From the NCBI GenBank assembly GCA_051883735.1, contig JBJEUH010000127.1, forward strand, positions 1 through 19,732: DNA of 19,732 bases, given 5' to 3'. The translations under genes and the position numbers were made by a program. The notes beneath the pieces were generated by a model. It was not told the origin of the DNA. It made no database searches and was given only the letters and a program-made list of their open reading frames with translations. Source of the DNA: Ventricola sp051883735. GTDB taxonomy: Bacteria > Bacillota > Clostridia > Christensenellales > Aristaeellaceae. Shown piece by piece: positions 1 to 7,695 of the stretch; within the stretch, counting starts at the first letter, position 1; each line of letters begins with the position of its first letter.

Positions 1-281
1 TCGCGGCCGTTGATGAGGATCGTGCCCATGGTCGGCTGATACACCTTGGTCAGCAGGTTGAAGACGGTGGTCTTGCCTGCGCCGTTGGGGCCGATCAGGC
101 CGGCGATCTCGGTCTTGCCAATGACGAGGTTGAAATCCTCAACGGCGTGCAGGCCGCCGAAATCGATGCCCAGGTTGCGGGTTTCCAGCACCGGGCGGGA
201 GAGCACGTCGCGCTCCGGAAGAATGCCGTGGCTCGGCGCGGGAACCATCTTGACCGGCTCCCTCTTGTACTTCTGCGTCAT
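1..281 (-). CDS. livG: Branched-chain amino-acid ABC transporter ATPase LivG, N-terminal part
   Basis: This is the first 93 codons of the cytoplasmic ATPase that energises the LivHM permease; the rest lies beyond the left edge. The Walker A motif GPNGAGKTT is followed by VFNLLTKVYQPTMGTI, the typical LivG continuation, and the preceding FGGLHAVEDFNL matches the family's first strands. The start at 281 is favoured because its ATG overlaps the livM stop (ATGA at 278-281), implying translational coupling, and livM ends in a GGAGG-like site. From this start the protein carries about 30 residues ahead of the usual LivG N-terminus, which is unusual; no better-placed internal start with a ribosome binding site is evident. 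A paired livF would be expected just beyond the edge. The family assignment is secure; leucine/isoleucine/valine specificity is inferred. Confidence 0.93.
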   Translation of the reverse strand, partial: MTQKYKREPVKMVPAPSHGILPERDVLSRPVLETRNLGIDFGGLHAVEDFNLVIGKTEIAGLIGPNGAGKTTVFNLLTKVYQPTMGTILINGR

Positions 282-1348
282 GCCTTGTCACCCTCCTTCA
301 CGGATTTCTTGAAGAGCCTGCCCTTGAGGCCGTCCAGCGAGGACTTGAGCATCGGGTTGTTGGAAACCAGCATGACCACGATGAGCACGATGGCGTAGAT
401 GAGCATGCGGTAGTTGCCGAACTCGCGCAGCATCTCCGGCAGAATGGTGAGCACCGTCGCGGCGATGATGGAGCCGCGGATGTTGCCGATGCCGCCGAGC
501 ACGACGAAGACCAGCACGAGGATGGACGTGTCGAACTTGAACTTCGCCGCCTGGACGGTGGAGTAGTTCAGGCCGTAGAGCGCGCCCGCCATGCCCGCCA
601 GCGCGGCGGAGACCACGAAGGCCAGCATGCGGTACTTGGTGACGTTGATGCCGACGGATTCCGCAGCGATGCGGTTGTCGCGGATGGCCATGATCGCGCG
701 GCCGGAGCGGCTGTTGATCAGGTTGAGCACGACGATGAGCGTGAAGATGACGAGGATGAAGCCGGCCTCAAAGGACGCGAGCTTCTTGACGCCGATGGCG
801 CCCATCGGGCCGTTGACGATGATTTCGCCCGGCAGGTTCGGATCCAGGAAGCTGAAGTTGATGTTCGCGCCCTCGAAGGAGAAGTACACGCAGTTGAGCA
901 GGTTGCGGATGATCTCGCCGAAGGCCAGGGTGACGATGGCGAGGTAGTCGCCGCGCAGGCGCAGGACCGGGATGCCGATGAGCACGCCGGCGATCGCCGC
1001 CACGACGCCGCCGGTGGCCAGCGCGGCCAGCAGGCGGACGAGCTCAAGGTTGGCCTCCGGAAACGCGCTCAGCAGCCACTGGCTGGCCAGGATGCCGGAG
1101 AACGCGCCCACGCTCATGAAGCCCGCGTGACCGAGGCTCAGCTCGCCGGAGATGCCGACGGTGAGGTTCAGGGACACGGCCATGACGATGTACACGCAGA
1201 TCGGGACGAGCTGGCCCTTGAGGGAGCGGCTCATCTTGAAGCCCGGGATGGCGCCGGACAACGCAAGCTCACAGAGCAGGAACGCGACGATCACCATGGC
1301 GTAGGTGATGAAATTGGCGGAAAAACTCTTGGATTTGCGCGTTTTCAT
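278..1348 (-). CDS. livM: Branched-chain amino-acid ABC transporter permease LivM
   Basis: This 356-residue integral membrane protein is one of two permease subunits of a branched-chain amino-acid (or related) importer. It has many hydrophobic segments, the family stretch LTVGISGELSLGHAGFMSVGA near residues 55-75, and the cytoplasmic EAA-type loop GRAIMAIRDNRIAAESVGIN, which contacts the ATPase. I chose the ATG at 1348 (MKTRKSKSF) over an in-frame start further upstream because AGGTGA sits about six bases before it and the longer version would run into the livH coding end. The gene begins 10 bp after the livH stop and overlaps livG by four bases, so livH-livM-livG is one transcript. The C-terminus is lysine-rich and cytoplasmic. 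Identity as LivM is clear; the exact substrate is not readable. Confidence 0.95.
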   Translation of the reverse strand: MKTRKSKSFSANFITYAMVIVAFLLCELALSGAIPGFKMSRSLKGQLVPICVYIVMAVSLNLTVGISGELSLGHAGFMSVGAFSGILASQWLLSAFPEANLELVRLLAALATGGVVAAIAGVLIGIPVLRLRGDYLAIVTLAFGEIIRNLLNCVYFSFEGANINFSFLDPNLPGEIIVNGPMGAIGVKKLASFEAGFILVIFTLIVVLNLINSRSGRAIMAIRDNRIAAESVGINVTKYRMLAFVVSAALAGMAGALYGLNYSTVQAAKFKFDTSILVLVFVVLGGIGNIRGSIIAATVLTILPEMLREFGNYRMLIYAIVLIVVMLVSNNPMLKSSLDGLKGRLFKKSVKEGDKA

Positions 1349-1358
1349 GTCGCTCACC

Positions 1359-2243
1359 TCACACCTTCTCGTGGATCTTCTTGCCCAGTAGGCCCGTGGG
1401 CTTGACAAGAAGCACGACAATCAGCACGGCGAACACGAGCGCGTCGCCCAACTCGGTAGAAACGTAGGCCTTGCCCAGAATCTCGATCACGCCCAGCAGG
1501 ATGCCGCCGACGAGCGCGCCCGGAATGGAGCCGATGCCGCCGAAGACGGCCGCGGTGAAGGCCTTGATGCCCGGCATGGAGCCCGTGGTCGGCATGAGCA
1601 CCGGATAGGCGGAGCACAGCAGCACGCCCGCGATGGCCGCCAGGCCGGAGCCGATGGCGAAGGTCATGGAGATGGTGGCGTTGACGTTGATGCCCATCAG
1701 CTCAGCGGCGCCGCGATCCTCGGAGACGGCGCGCATGGCCTTGCCCATCTTGGTCTTGCTGGTGAACTGGGTGAGGGCGATCATGATGACGATGTTGGCC
1801 AGAACGGTCACGATGGTCTCGCTGGTGAGACGCAGCTGGCCGCCGAAGAGGACGACCGAGCCCATATTGATGACGCTCTTGAAGCTCTTGGGGTTCGCGC
1901 CCCAGATGAGCAGGGCCACGTTCTGCAGCAGCCAGCTCATGCCGATGGCGGTGATGAGCACGGCGAGGCTGGTGGCCTGGCGCAGGGGCTTGTAGGCCAG
2001 GCGCTCGATGGTGATGCCCAGCAGCGTGCACACCGCCACGGAGAGCAGAACGCCCACCAGCGCCGGCACGCCCAGATACTGCGTGGCGCTGAAGCAGATG
2101 AAAGCGCCGATCATGATGACGTCGCCGTGAGCGAAGTTGAGCATTTTGGCGATGCCGTAAACCATCGAATAGCCCAGGGCGATGATGGCGTAAACGGAGC
2201 CGAGGCTGATGCCATTGACCAGATATGAGAGGAACTGAATCAT
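1359..2243 (-). CDS. livH: Branched-chain amino-acid ABC transporter permease LivH
   Basis: This 294-residue membrane protein is the second permease subunit of the importer. It opens with the LivH-typical LVNGISLGSVYAIIALGYSMVYG and LNFAHGDVIMIGAF, and carries the coupling loop GKAMRAVSEDRGAAELMGIN near residues 165-185. Its length matches the family. The ATG at 2243 is preceded by GGAAGGGAG at a longish spacing of about 12 bases, which may mean modest translation. A stem-loop lies between this gene and the upstream binding-protein gene, a common way to make the binding protein in excess over the membrane subunits. livM follows after 10 bp. The family call is firm; substrate specificity is inferred from the operon. 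Confidence 0.95.
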   Translation of the reverse strand: MIQFLSYLVNGISLGSVYAIIALGYSMVYGIAKMLNFAHGDVIMIGAFICFSATQYLGVPALVGVLLSVAVCTLLGITIERLAYKPLRQATSLAVLITAIGMSWLLQNVALLIWGANPKSFKSVINMGSVVLFGGQLRLTSETIVTVLANIVIMIALTQFTSKTKMGKAMRAVSEDRGAAELMGINVNATISMTFAIGSGLAAIAGVLLCSAYPVLMPTTGSMPGIKAFTAAVFGGIGSIPGALVGGILLGVIEILGKAYVSTELGDALVFAVLIVVLLVKPTGLLGKKIHEKV

Positions 2244-2301
2244 GTTCCGGTACGTCTCCCTTCCGTAATTCCTTTGCTTTCGGGGGAATAATACGCGAAA
2301 G

Positions 2302-2332
2302 GCTCCCCGGTCCTTGAGCCAGGCCGGGGAGC
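2302..2332 (-). terminator. Intercistronic stem-loop between livJ-like gene and livH
   Basis: A 9-bp perfect stem (GCTCCCCGG at 2302-2310 with CCGGGGAGC at 2324-2332) closes a 13-base loop, flanked by AAA/TTT that can extend it past a one-base bulge. On the minus strand only a short TTT follows, so it is more likely a partial terminator or 3'-end-protecting hairpin than a full stop. Its place between the binding-protein and permease genes fits differential expression within one operon. Confidence 0.7.
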
Positions 2333-2354
2333 TTTGAAGTTGCCTTTTAAACGA

Positions 2355-3479
2355 TTACTTCGCGCCGACGTACACGCCGTCCTTGATGACCACGGCAGAC
2401 GGGGTCTTGTCAACCTCGCCGTCCGCGCCCCAGTGCATGGTGCCGGTCAGGCCTTCGATGGTGATCTGCTGCATGGCGGCGATCATCGGATCGCAGGCGT
2501 CTTCCGGAGCGGTGTCCGCGGTGACGCCGGCCAGCTCAACAGCGGCCTTGAGGGCGTAGATGCCATCGTACGCATCGGCGGCGAACTGGTTCGGGATCTC
2601 GCCGTGCTTCGCCTGATAGGTGGCGACGAAGTTGCGGGTGAGGTCGTTATCCGCGTCGGCGGAGAACGGGGTCAGGAGCATGACGCCCTCGGCCAGGGAA
2701 GCGTCGAAGCCCTCCAGCGTCAGGATGCCGTCCATGCCGTCCACGCCGAAGAAGACCGGCGCGTAGCCCACGGAGGCGCACTGCGCAAGGATCAGGGAAG
2801 CCGGGGTGTAGTAGATCGGCAGGAAGACCAGCTCAGCGCCCGCCTCCTGCATCTTGGCGATCTGCACGGAGAAGTCAGCGTTGGTGTCGTCGGAGAAAGC
2901 GGCCTCGGCGACGATCTCAAGGCCCAGCTCAGCAGCCTTGGTCTTGAAGGAATTGTAGATGCCGATGGAGTAGTCCAGCGCGTTGTTGTAGATGACGCCG
3001 ACCTTGGTGGCCAGGCCGTTGTCCACGATGTACTGCGCGGAGGCCAGGCCCTGCGCGGAATCCTTGAAGCAGACGCGGTAGATGTTGTCCTTGCCCACGG
3101 TGATCGCGTCGGCGGAGCCGGACGGGGTCAGCATGAACACGCGCTCCTCGTTGGCCACGGTGCTGACGGCCATGCAGGAGCCGGAGGTGACGGTGGAGAG
3201 CATGATGTTGACGCCCTTGTCGAGCAGGTCGTTGTAGGCGTTGACGCCGAGCTCGCCGTCGCCCTGGTCATCGCCGGCCAGGATCTCGAACTGGATATCG
3301 CCGCCCTGCGCGTTGATCTCCTCAGCGGCGATCTGCGCGCCGTACTGGACAGCCAGGCCGTAAACGGCGTAGGGGCCGGTCATCGGGCCGATGACGCCAA
3401 CCTTGATCGCGTCGGCCATCGCCAGAGAAGCGGTCGCCATGAGGACGAGCGCCAGAGCGATTGCGAGAATCTTCTTCAT
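2355..3479 (-). CDS. livJ: Branched-chain amino-acid ABC transporter substrate-binding protein
   Basis: This 374-residue secreted protein captures the ligand for the LivHMG importer. A signal peptide (MKKILAIALALVLMATASLA, cleavage probably after AMA) precedes a periplasmic-binding-protein type I domain beginning DAIKVGVIGPMTGPYAVYG, with the family-typical AAEEINAQGG and a C-terminal VVIKDGVYVG. The ATG at 3479 is chosen because AGGGGG lies eight bases upstream; an in-frame extension of 15 residues would put coding sequence in the leader. It is the first gene of the operon, under a good promoter. The signal peptide has no lipobox cysteine, whereas most Firmicutes binding proteins are lipoproteins, so how it stays at the membrane is unclear. 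Ligand could be leucine/isoleucine/valine, or another amino acid or amide handled by this family. Confidence 0.93.
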   Translation of the reverse strand: MKKILAIALALVLMATASLAMADAIKVGVIGPMTGPYAVYGLAVQYGAQIAAEEINAQGGDIQFEILAGDDQGDGELGVNAYNDLLDKGVNIMLSTVTSGSCMAVSTVANEERVFMLTPSGSADAITVGKDNIYRVCFKDSAQGLASAQYIVDNGLATKVGVIYNNALDYSIGIYNSFKTKAAELGLEIVAEAAFSDDTNADFSVQIAKMQEAGAELVFLPIYYTPASLILAQCASVGYAPVFFGVDGMDGILTLEGFDASLAEGVMLLTPFSADADNDLTRNFVATYQAKHGEIPNQFAADAYDGIYALKAAVELAGVTADTAPEDACDPMIAAMQQITIEGLTGTMHWGADGEVDKTPSAVVIKDGVYVGAK

Positions 3480-3562
3480 AAACAATTCCCCCTGTATTCG
3501 GGCGTGTGCCCGGTATGATATCATGCGCCGCCCGAACCGGGCAGCTGCAACTGATGTCGCCT

Positions 3563-3591
3563 ATTATACCTCAATTTTTGTGGCAAAACAA
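3563..3591 (-). promoter_or_regulatory. Promoter of the liv operon
   Basis: Reading the minus strand, TTGTTT (3591-3586) and a perfect TATAAT (3568-3563) are 17 bases apart. Transcription would start near 3556, leaving a leader of about 75 bases that contains an inverted repeat (TTCGGGC at 3497-3503 with GCCCGAA at 3530-3536). Confidence 0.75.
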
Positions 3592-3697
3592 GCCATTTAT
3601 ATTCAGTTTCCCTCATGTTTCTGATGAATCCTTTTCATTTTGTGCAGCCGTGAATCAACGAAATTGCAATCCTTGCCGGATTTGTGCGCTTTCGCCC

Positions 3698-3726
3698 TGT
3701 ACAGATGCCGGATTTGAATTTATAAT
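3698..3726 (+). promoter_or_regulatory. Probable promoter of the EamA transporter gene
   Basis: TATAAT at 3721-3726 is preceded, 17 bases upstream, by TGTACA at 3698-3703, a partial match to TTGACA. The start codon lies 34 bases after the -10 box. It is divergent from the liv promoter. Confidence 0.5.
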
Positions 3727-3759
3727 GAAGGAAAATCAAGCCTGTGAGGTTGAGTACGC

Positions 3760-4629
3760 ATGAACAGGAAGCATATGATCCCGCTGCTGGGCGCGTTTTT
3801 GTGCTGGGGCAGCCTCTATGTGGTCTCCAAGATCGCGCTTCAAACGATCCCGCCGGTGACGGTGCTGGCGCTGCGGTACCTGGTGGCGATTCCCGCGCTG
3901 TTTTTCCTGCTGAAGGTGCGCCATGCGCTGCGGCCCGTCAGGCGGGAGCACGTCGGCACGCTGCTGGCCATCGGCCTGCTCGGGTATTTCCTCTCCTTCT
4001 GCCTGCAGATGCTGGGCATCGACCGGCTGACCGGCTCGGTCTCCTCGCTCCTGGGCGCGATGAATCCGATCTTCATCCCGATTCTCGCGGCCGTCTTCCT
4101 CGGGGAGAGGCTGACGAAGGAGAAGATCGGCTGCGTGATGATCTCCATGGTCGGCGTGGTGCTGATCGTGGGCGTGAACGGTACGGTGGACGTGGCCGGC
4201 GCCGCGCTGATGCTGCTGAGCGTGTTCCTGTGGTCGAGCACGTCGATCATCATCCGCCGCCTGGCCGGCCAGTACGACCCGATGCAGGTGGCCATGATGG
4301 CGATGCTCTTCGCGCTGCCGTTTACGGGCGCCTGGGCGGCGGTCGAGCTGCAGAGCAGCCCCTGTACGCTGTCGCTCACCGCGGTGCTGGCGGTGCTGTA
4401 CATGGGCCTCGTGGGCACGGCGGCGGCGCATTCGCTGTGGAATTACAGCCTCAGCAAGATGGACGCGAGCTTCTGCTCGATGTTCTATCCGCTGCAGCCG
4501 CTGGTCTCCAGCATCCTGGGCGTGCTCATCCTGCACGAGCGCATCACCCCGAACTTCCTCGCCGGCGGCGCGGTCATCTGCTGCGGCATCGTCGCGGCGG
4601 TGCGCAGCGGGCAGAAAAGGGCGTCGTGA
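3760..4629 (+). CDS. EamA/DMT-family membrane transporter
   Basis: This 289-residue inner-membrane protein belongs to the drug/metabolite transporter superfamily, whose members usually export amino acids, nucleosides or other small metabolites. It shows ten hydrophobic segments arranged as two EamA repeats (about residues 8-137 and 148-285). Family signatures include GAFLCWGSLYVVSKIAL at the start, LGAMNPIFIPILAAVFLGERLT closing the first repeat, and the equivalent YPLQPLVSSILGVLILHERIT in the second. Length fits the family exactly. GAGG lies about ten bases before the ATG. The gene is monocistronic, divergent from the liv operon and convergent with the phosphoesterase gene. The substrate cannot be deduced; proximity to an amino-acid importer is weak evidence. 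Confidence 0.93.
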   Translation: MNRKHMIPLLGAFLCWGSLYVVSKIALQTIPPVTVLALRYLVAIPALFFLLKVRHALRPVRREHVGTLLAIGLLGYFLSFCLQMLGIDRLTGSVSSLLGAMNPIFIPILAAVFLGERLTKEKIGCVMISMVGVVLIVGVNGTVDVAGAALMLLSVFLWSSTSIIIRRLAGQYDPMQVAMMAMLFALPFTGAWAAVELQSSPCTLSLTAVLAVLYMGLVGTAAAHSLWNYSLSKMDASFCSMFYPLQPLVSSILGVLILHERITPNFLAGGAVICCGIVAAVRSGQKRAS

Positions 4630-4636
4630 GCTGATG

Positions 4637-4672
4637 AAAACAGGGCAAGGCGAAGACCTTACCCTGTTTTTT
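4637..4672. terminator. Bidirectional rho-independent terminator
   Basis: AAAACAGGG-c-AAGG (4637-4650) pairs with CCTT-a-CCCTGTTTT (4657-4670), 13 pairs with one c/a mismatch and a six-base loop, followed by TT. The flanking A and T runs give a U-tract in both directions, so it can end both the transporter gene (+) and the convergent phosphoesterase gene (-). Confidence 0.85.
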
Positions 4673-4718
4673 CGCGTATGGGAATGGTGCAAAGCGTCGT
4701 GCAGCGGGCACAGCCTGC

Positions 4719-5831
4719 TCAGATGGACGACGGCGTGAGCGAGATGAGCGTGACCGTCGGCGGATTGAACAGCCGGAAAAAGAAGAACGGGTAGTCGTCG
4801 TTCTCCGTGCCCAGACCGGGGCTGACATAGAGCTGGGTTTTGCCCTCGCGGGTCAGGCCGTAATGGGCGTTCCTGCCGGGAAAGAGGCCGTAACGCGGGA
4901 GGCTCAGCGAGGGGATGAACACGGGGCCGGCGAAGGGCAGGCGGATCAGGCCGCCGAGCGCGTGGCCGCAGAGCACCAGATCCACGTCGCGGTAGATCCC
5001 GGAGGTCAGCTCGCTGGAGGCGGGCGGCGTGTGCGTGAGGGTGATGACCGCGTCCTCGCTGGCGATCGCCTGGCGGGCGGCGCGCGTCTCCTGCAGCCAC
5101 CTGAGGTTGTGCGTGGCCAGCTCGATCTCGTTGTCGTCGCCCGAATCGAGCGCCCTGAGGTATTGCAGCTCAAACTGGCCCTGCATGGTGTCCACGTCGA
5201 GGCTCAGATGATTGCCGGCCATGAGCCAGAGGGTCTGCTCCCCGCGCGTGACGGCCTGCGGAGAGGCGAGCAGCTGCGCGCCTCGCTGCTGCGCGCCGAG
5301 CACCCATGGCGCGAACGGGCTGCCGCCGGTGAAGTACTCCGTGGAGACGACGGGCGGGTCGTCGTCTCCGGCGATGAAGTAGATGGGCGCGTCGGGAGCG
5401 CATGCGCGCAGCTGCTCGATGAGCGCGTAGAGCGGCTGCGCGTTTTCGTGCAGGGAGAGCATGTCGCCGGTGAGCACAACCGCGTCAAATTGGCTTGAGC
5501 CCAGGGCGAAGGAAAGCAGGCGCTGGTCGCTGCCGAAGGTCGCGCCCTTGAGATCGGAGATGTGCAGCAGGGTGTAGCCGTCGAATTCCTCGGTGAGGCC
5601 GGTGACCGGCACGGTGACGCGGGCGACGTGCACGAACTGGTTGACGGCGAAATTGACGGCGAGCAGCGCCAAAACGAGAAGAAAAAAAGAAAAGGCCATC
5701 CGCAGAGCGAGCGGCTTTTGCTTGCGTACATCGAAGAAGTCGTTTCCGGGTGTGGAGGCGGTGAAGTGCGCGGCGTGCTGCGCGCTGAAGGAGTCATAGC
5801 CCGTTCGGCTCTGACTGGGTCGTCGGTTCAT
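4719..5831 (-). CDS. Membrane-anchored calcineurin-like phosphoesterase with divergent active site
   Basis: The 370-residue product has a cytoplasmic N-terminus, one membrane segment (about residues 56-72, MAFSFFLLVLALLAVNFAV) and an extracellular metallophosphoesterase domain. The fold is recognisable from HISDLKGATFG, VVLTGDML, IYFIAGDDDPP, ITLTHTPP, LVLCGHALGGLIRLPF and a terminal VSPGLGTENDDYPFF. Family knowledge: YkuE/YaeI-type enzymes use DxH, GD, GNH(D/E), H and GHxH to bind two metals. Here DxH reads DLK, GNHD reads GDDD and GHxH reads GHAL, so three ligand positions are changed and activity is doubtful. The ATG at 5831 has GGGAGG seven bases upstream; an upstream in-frame extension would cross the promoter. 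It is monocistronic, divergent from radA. A cell-surface phosphodiesterase-fold protein is the safe description; substrate unknown. Confidence 0.85.
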   Translation of the reverse strand: MNRRPSQSRTGYDSFSAQHAAHFTASTPGNDFFDVRKQKPLALRMAFSFFLLVLALLAVNFAVNQFVHVARVTVPVTGLTEEFDGYTLLHISDLKGATFGSDQRLLSFALGSSQFDAVVLTGDMLSLHENAQPLYALIEQLRACAPDAPIYFIAGDDDPPVVSTEYFTGGSPFAPWVLGAQQRGAQLLASPQAVTRGEQTLWLMAGNHLSLDVDTMQGQFELQYLRALDSGDDNEIELATHNLRWLQETRAARQAIASEDAVITLTHTPPASSELTSGIYRDVDLVLCGHALGGLIRLPFAGPVFIPSLSLPRYGLFPGRNAHYGLTREGKTQLYVSPGLGTENDDYPFFFFRLFNPPTVTLISLTPSSI

Positions 5832-5867
5832 CGGCAGGCCTCCCTGACAAAATGAAGTTGTATTCAA

Positions 5868-5897
5868 ATTATAGCGTAAGGCTGTGCGCAAGATCAA
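5868..5897 (-). promoter_or_regulatory. Promoter of the phosphoesterase gene
   Basis: On the minus strand TTGATC (5897-5892) and a perfect TATAAT (5873-5868) are 18 bases apart, ending about 36 bases before the start codon. Confidence 0.65.
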
Positions 5898-5946
5898 CAT
5901 AAAACATGATGAATTTGGATAGGCATGCGAAAAAAAGATCGGCGGT

Positions 5947-5974
5947 TTGCACAGACGATGAAATGTGATACAAT
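5947..5974 (+). promoter_or_regulatory. Promoter of radA
   Basis: TTGCAC (5947-5952) and TACAAT (5969-5974) are 16 bases apart, with TGA directly before the -10 box forming an extended -10. The radA start follows 42 bases later. Confidence 0.7.
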
Positions 5975-6016
5975 ACCGGGGAGAAAACGGCGCGCAGGCG
6001 CGTGAGGAGAGAATGT

Positions 6017-7396
6017 ATGGCAAAGGAAAAGACGGTCTATGTGTGCAGCGCGTGCGGATACGAAACGCCCCGATGGATGGGCAAATGCCCGGGCTGCAGC
6101 ACCTGGAATACGCTGGAGGAGCAGGCGCCGCAGGCCAGCGTGAGCGCGGCGGCGCCGGTCAGGGCGAACAAGCAGCGCGGCGGCACGGGCGCCAGGGCGC
6201 TGCGCCTCGATGAGATCCCGGAGGAGACCGCCGCGCGCGCATCGACCGGCATCGCGGAGCTCGACCGCGTGCTGGGCGGCGGCGTGGTCGAGGGATCGCT
6301 GATGCTGGTGGGCGGCGATCCGGGCATCGGCAAGTCCACCCTGCTCCTGCAGGTGAGCGAGCATCTGGCCCGGCAGGGCGCGCGGGTGCTGTACATCTCC
6401 GGCGAGGAGAGCGCGCGTCAGATCAAGATGCGCGCGCGCAGGCTGGGCGTGAGCGCGGACAGCCTGCTGATCCTCAGCGAGAACGCGATGGATGCGGCGG
6501 AGAAGCGCTGGGAGGAGATCCAGCCGGACTATATGATCATCGACTCGATCCAGACGATGTACAGGCCGGACATGGCGAGCGCGCCGGGCAGCGTGTCCCA
6601 GGTGCGCGAGTGCGCGAGTTTGCTGATGCGCATGGCGAAGACGACGGGCTGCGCCGTGTTTCTGGTGGGCCATGTGACGAAGGAGGGCGCGATCGCGGGC
6701 CCGAGAATCCTGGAGCACATGGTCGACGTGGTGCTGTACTTCGAGGGCGACAGGCAGCACGAGTACAGAATCCTCCGCGCGGTGAAGAACCGCTTCGGCT
6801 CGGTGAACGAGCTGGGCCTGTTTGAGATGCACGAGCAGGGCATGGTTCCGGTGGAGAACCCGTCGGAGATGCTGCTCTCCGAGCGGGCCAAGAACGTGCC
6901 CGGTTCCTGCGTGATTTCGGCGATCGAGGGCTCCCGTCCGATGCTGGTGGACGTGCAGGCCCTGGCGCTGCAGACGGCCTACGGCACGCCGCGGCGCACG
7001 ACGAACGGCTTTGACGCGGGCAGGCTGGCGCTGCTGCTGGCTGTGCTGGAAAAGCGGGCGGGCGTCTCGCTGTTCAATCAGGACGTGTACGTCAACGTCG
7101 CAGGCGGCCTGAGCCTGAGCGAGCCGGCGGCCGATCTGGCGCTGTGCGCGGCGGTCGCCTCGAGCGTGCGGGACGTCTGCATCCCCGGCGACTGGGCGGT
7201 GATGGGCGAGGTCGGCCTGGCGGGCGAGATCCGCGCGGTGTCCCAGTGCGAGCGCAGGCTGAGCGAGTGCGCGCGGCTGGGCTTCACCTCGGCGGTGATC
7301 CCGCGCGAGAACGCGAAGCACCTGAAGGCGCCGGAGTGCATGCGCGTTTACGGCGTGGAGACGCTGGCGGAGGCGCTGTCCATCCTCATCGGATGA
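6017..7396 (+). CDS. radA: DNA repair protein RadA (Sms), branch-migration ATPase
   Basis: RadA is a RecA-like hexameric DNA helicase that extends RecA-formed recombination intermediates during repair and transformation. All parts are present in 459 residues: an N-terminal zinc finger (C10, C13, C24, C27, in VCSACGY and KCPGC), Walker A GGDPGIGKST at 99-108, Walker B around MIIDSIQT at 173-180, the diagnostic KNRFG at 257-261, and a Lon-protease-like C-terminal domain from about 280 (DVYVNVAGGLSLSEPAADLA). The length is normal for the family. I start at the ATG at 6017 (MAKEKTVYVC), preceded by AGGAGA at seven bases; a GTG five codons upstream overlaps that site. It has its own promoter and is the last gene before a hairpin-rich intergenic region. 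In many Firmicutes radA neighbours clpC or disA; it does not here. Confidence 0.97.
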   Translation: MAKEKTVYVCSACGYETPRWMGKCPGCSTWNTLEEQAPQASVSAAAPVRANKQRGGTGARALRLDEIPEETAARASTGIAELDRVLGGGVVEGSLMLVGGDPGIGKSTLLLQVSEHLARQGARVLYISGEESARQIKMRARRLGVSADSLLILSENAMDAAEKRWEEIQPDYMIIDSIQTMYRPDMASAPGSVSQVRECASLLMRMAKTTGCAVFLVGHVTKEGAIAGPRILEHMVDVVLYFEGDRQHEYRILRAVKNRFGSVNELGLFEMHEQGMVPVENPSEMLLSERAKNVPGSCVISAIEGSRPMLVDVQALALQTAYGTPRRTTNGFDAGRLALLLAVLEKRAGVSLFNQDVYVNVAGGLSLSEPAADLALCAAVASSVRDVCIPGDWAVMGEVGLAGEIRAVSQCERRLSECARLGFTSAVIPRENAKHLKAPECMRVYGVETLAEALSILIG

Positions 7397-7441
7397 GGCG
7401 ACTTTCCGCCTGAAATGCGGATGTATGCGCGAAGTGAACAT

Positions 7442-7492
7442 GGGGTCAAGGGGCGAAGTCCCTTGGCAGGGGTATGGGGGCGAGGCCCCCAT
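7442..7492 (+). repeat. Two-hairpin repeat, copy A
   Basis: The order is GGGGT, an 8-bp stem with loop GAA (CAAGGGGC at 7447-7454 with GTCCCTTG at 7458-7465, one G-T pair), the linker GCAGG, then an 8-bp stem with loop GAG (ATGGGGGC at 7474-7481 with GCCCCCAT at 7485-7492). The same plan recurs inverted at 7878-7926 with different stem bases. Confidence 0.75.
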
Positions 7493-7517
7493 CGTCCCCA
7501 TTCCAAAGAAAAATGTA

Positions 7518-7555
7518 GTTTCAGAGCAGGCTGCAAAGCAGCCTACGATTGAAAC
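7518..7555 (+). repeat. Nested inverted repeat
   Basis: GTTTCA (7518-7523) pairs with TGAAAC (7550-7555), and inside it GGCTGC (7529-7534) pairs with GCAGCC (7538-7543) over an AAA loop. The internal loops are five and six bases. This is an RNA-like secondary structure of unknown role. Confidence 0.5.
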
Positions 7556-7600
7556 GGGTGCGATTCGCAAAGCAAGAGCATTCGAACACAACCGGCAAAC

Positions 7601-7615
7601 GCGGGCCGTGCCCGC
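7601..7615. repeat. Short hairpin
   Basis: GCGGGC (7601-7606) and GCCCGC (7610-7615) form a perfect 6-bp stem with loop CGT. It has no U-tract and no assigned role. Confidence 0.45.
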
Positions 7616-7695
7616 TCCAACTTCCGAACAGCTTCGCAAACTCGAGTCATTCACTGCCTGCTGTACGGCTTTGGGTACAATTTCCTAATAAAGCA

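Noticed and set aside
2334..3518. Long open frame on the + strand opposite the binding-protein gene
   Set aside because: It is antisense to a clear gene with signal peptide, family motifs, promoter and ribosome binding site. Its product is a Val/Gly/Asp/His-rich shadow typical of GC-rich DNA.
5894..7654. Long minus-strand open frame opposite radA
   Set aside because: The product is dominated by Arg, His and Ala with no domain and no start signals. RadA on the other strand is unmistakable.
7425..7688. Short + strand open frame downstream of radA
   Set aside because: It runs through several hairpins, has no ribosome binding site and no protein-like pattern.
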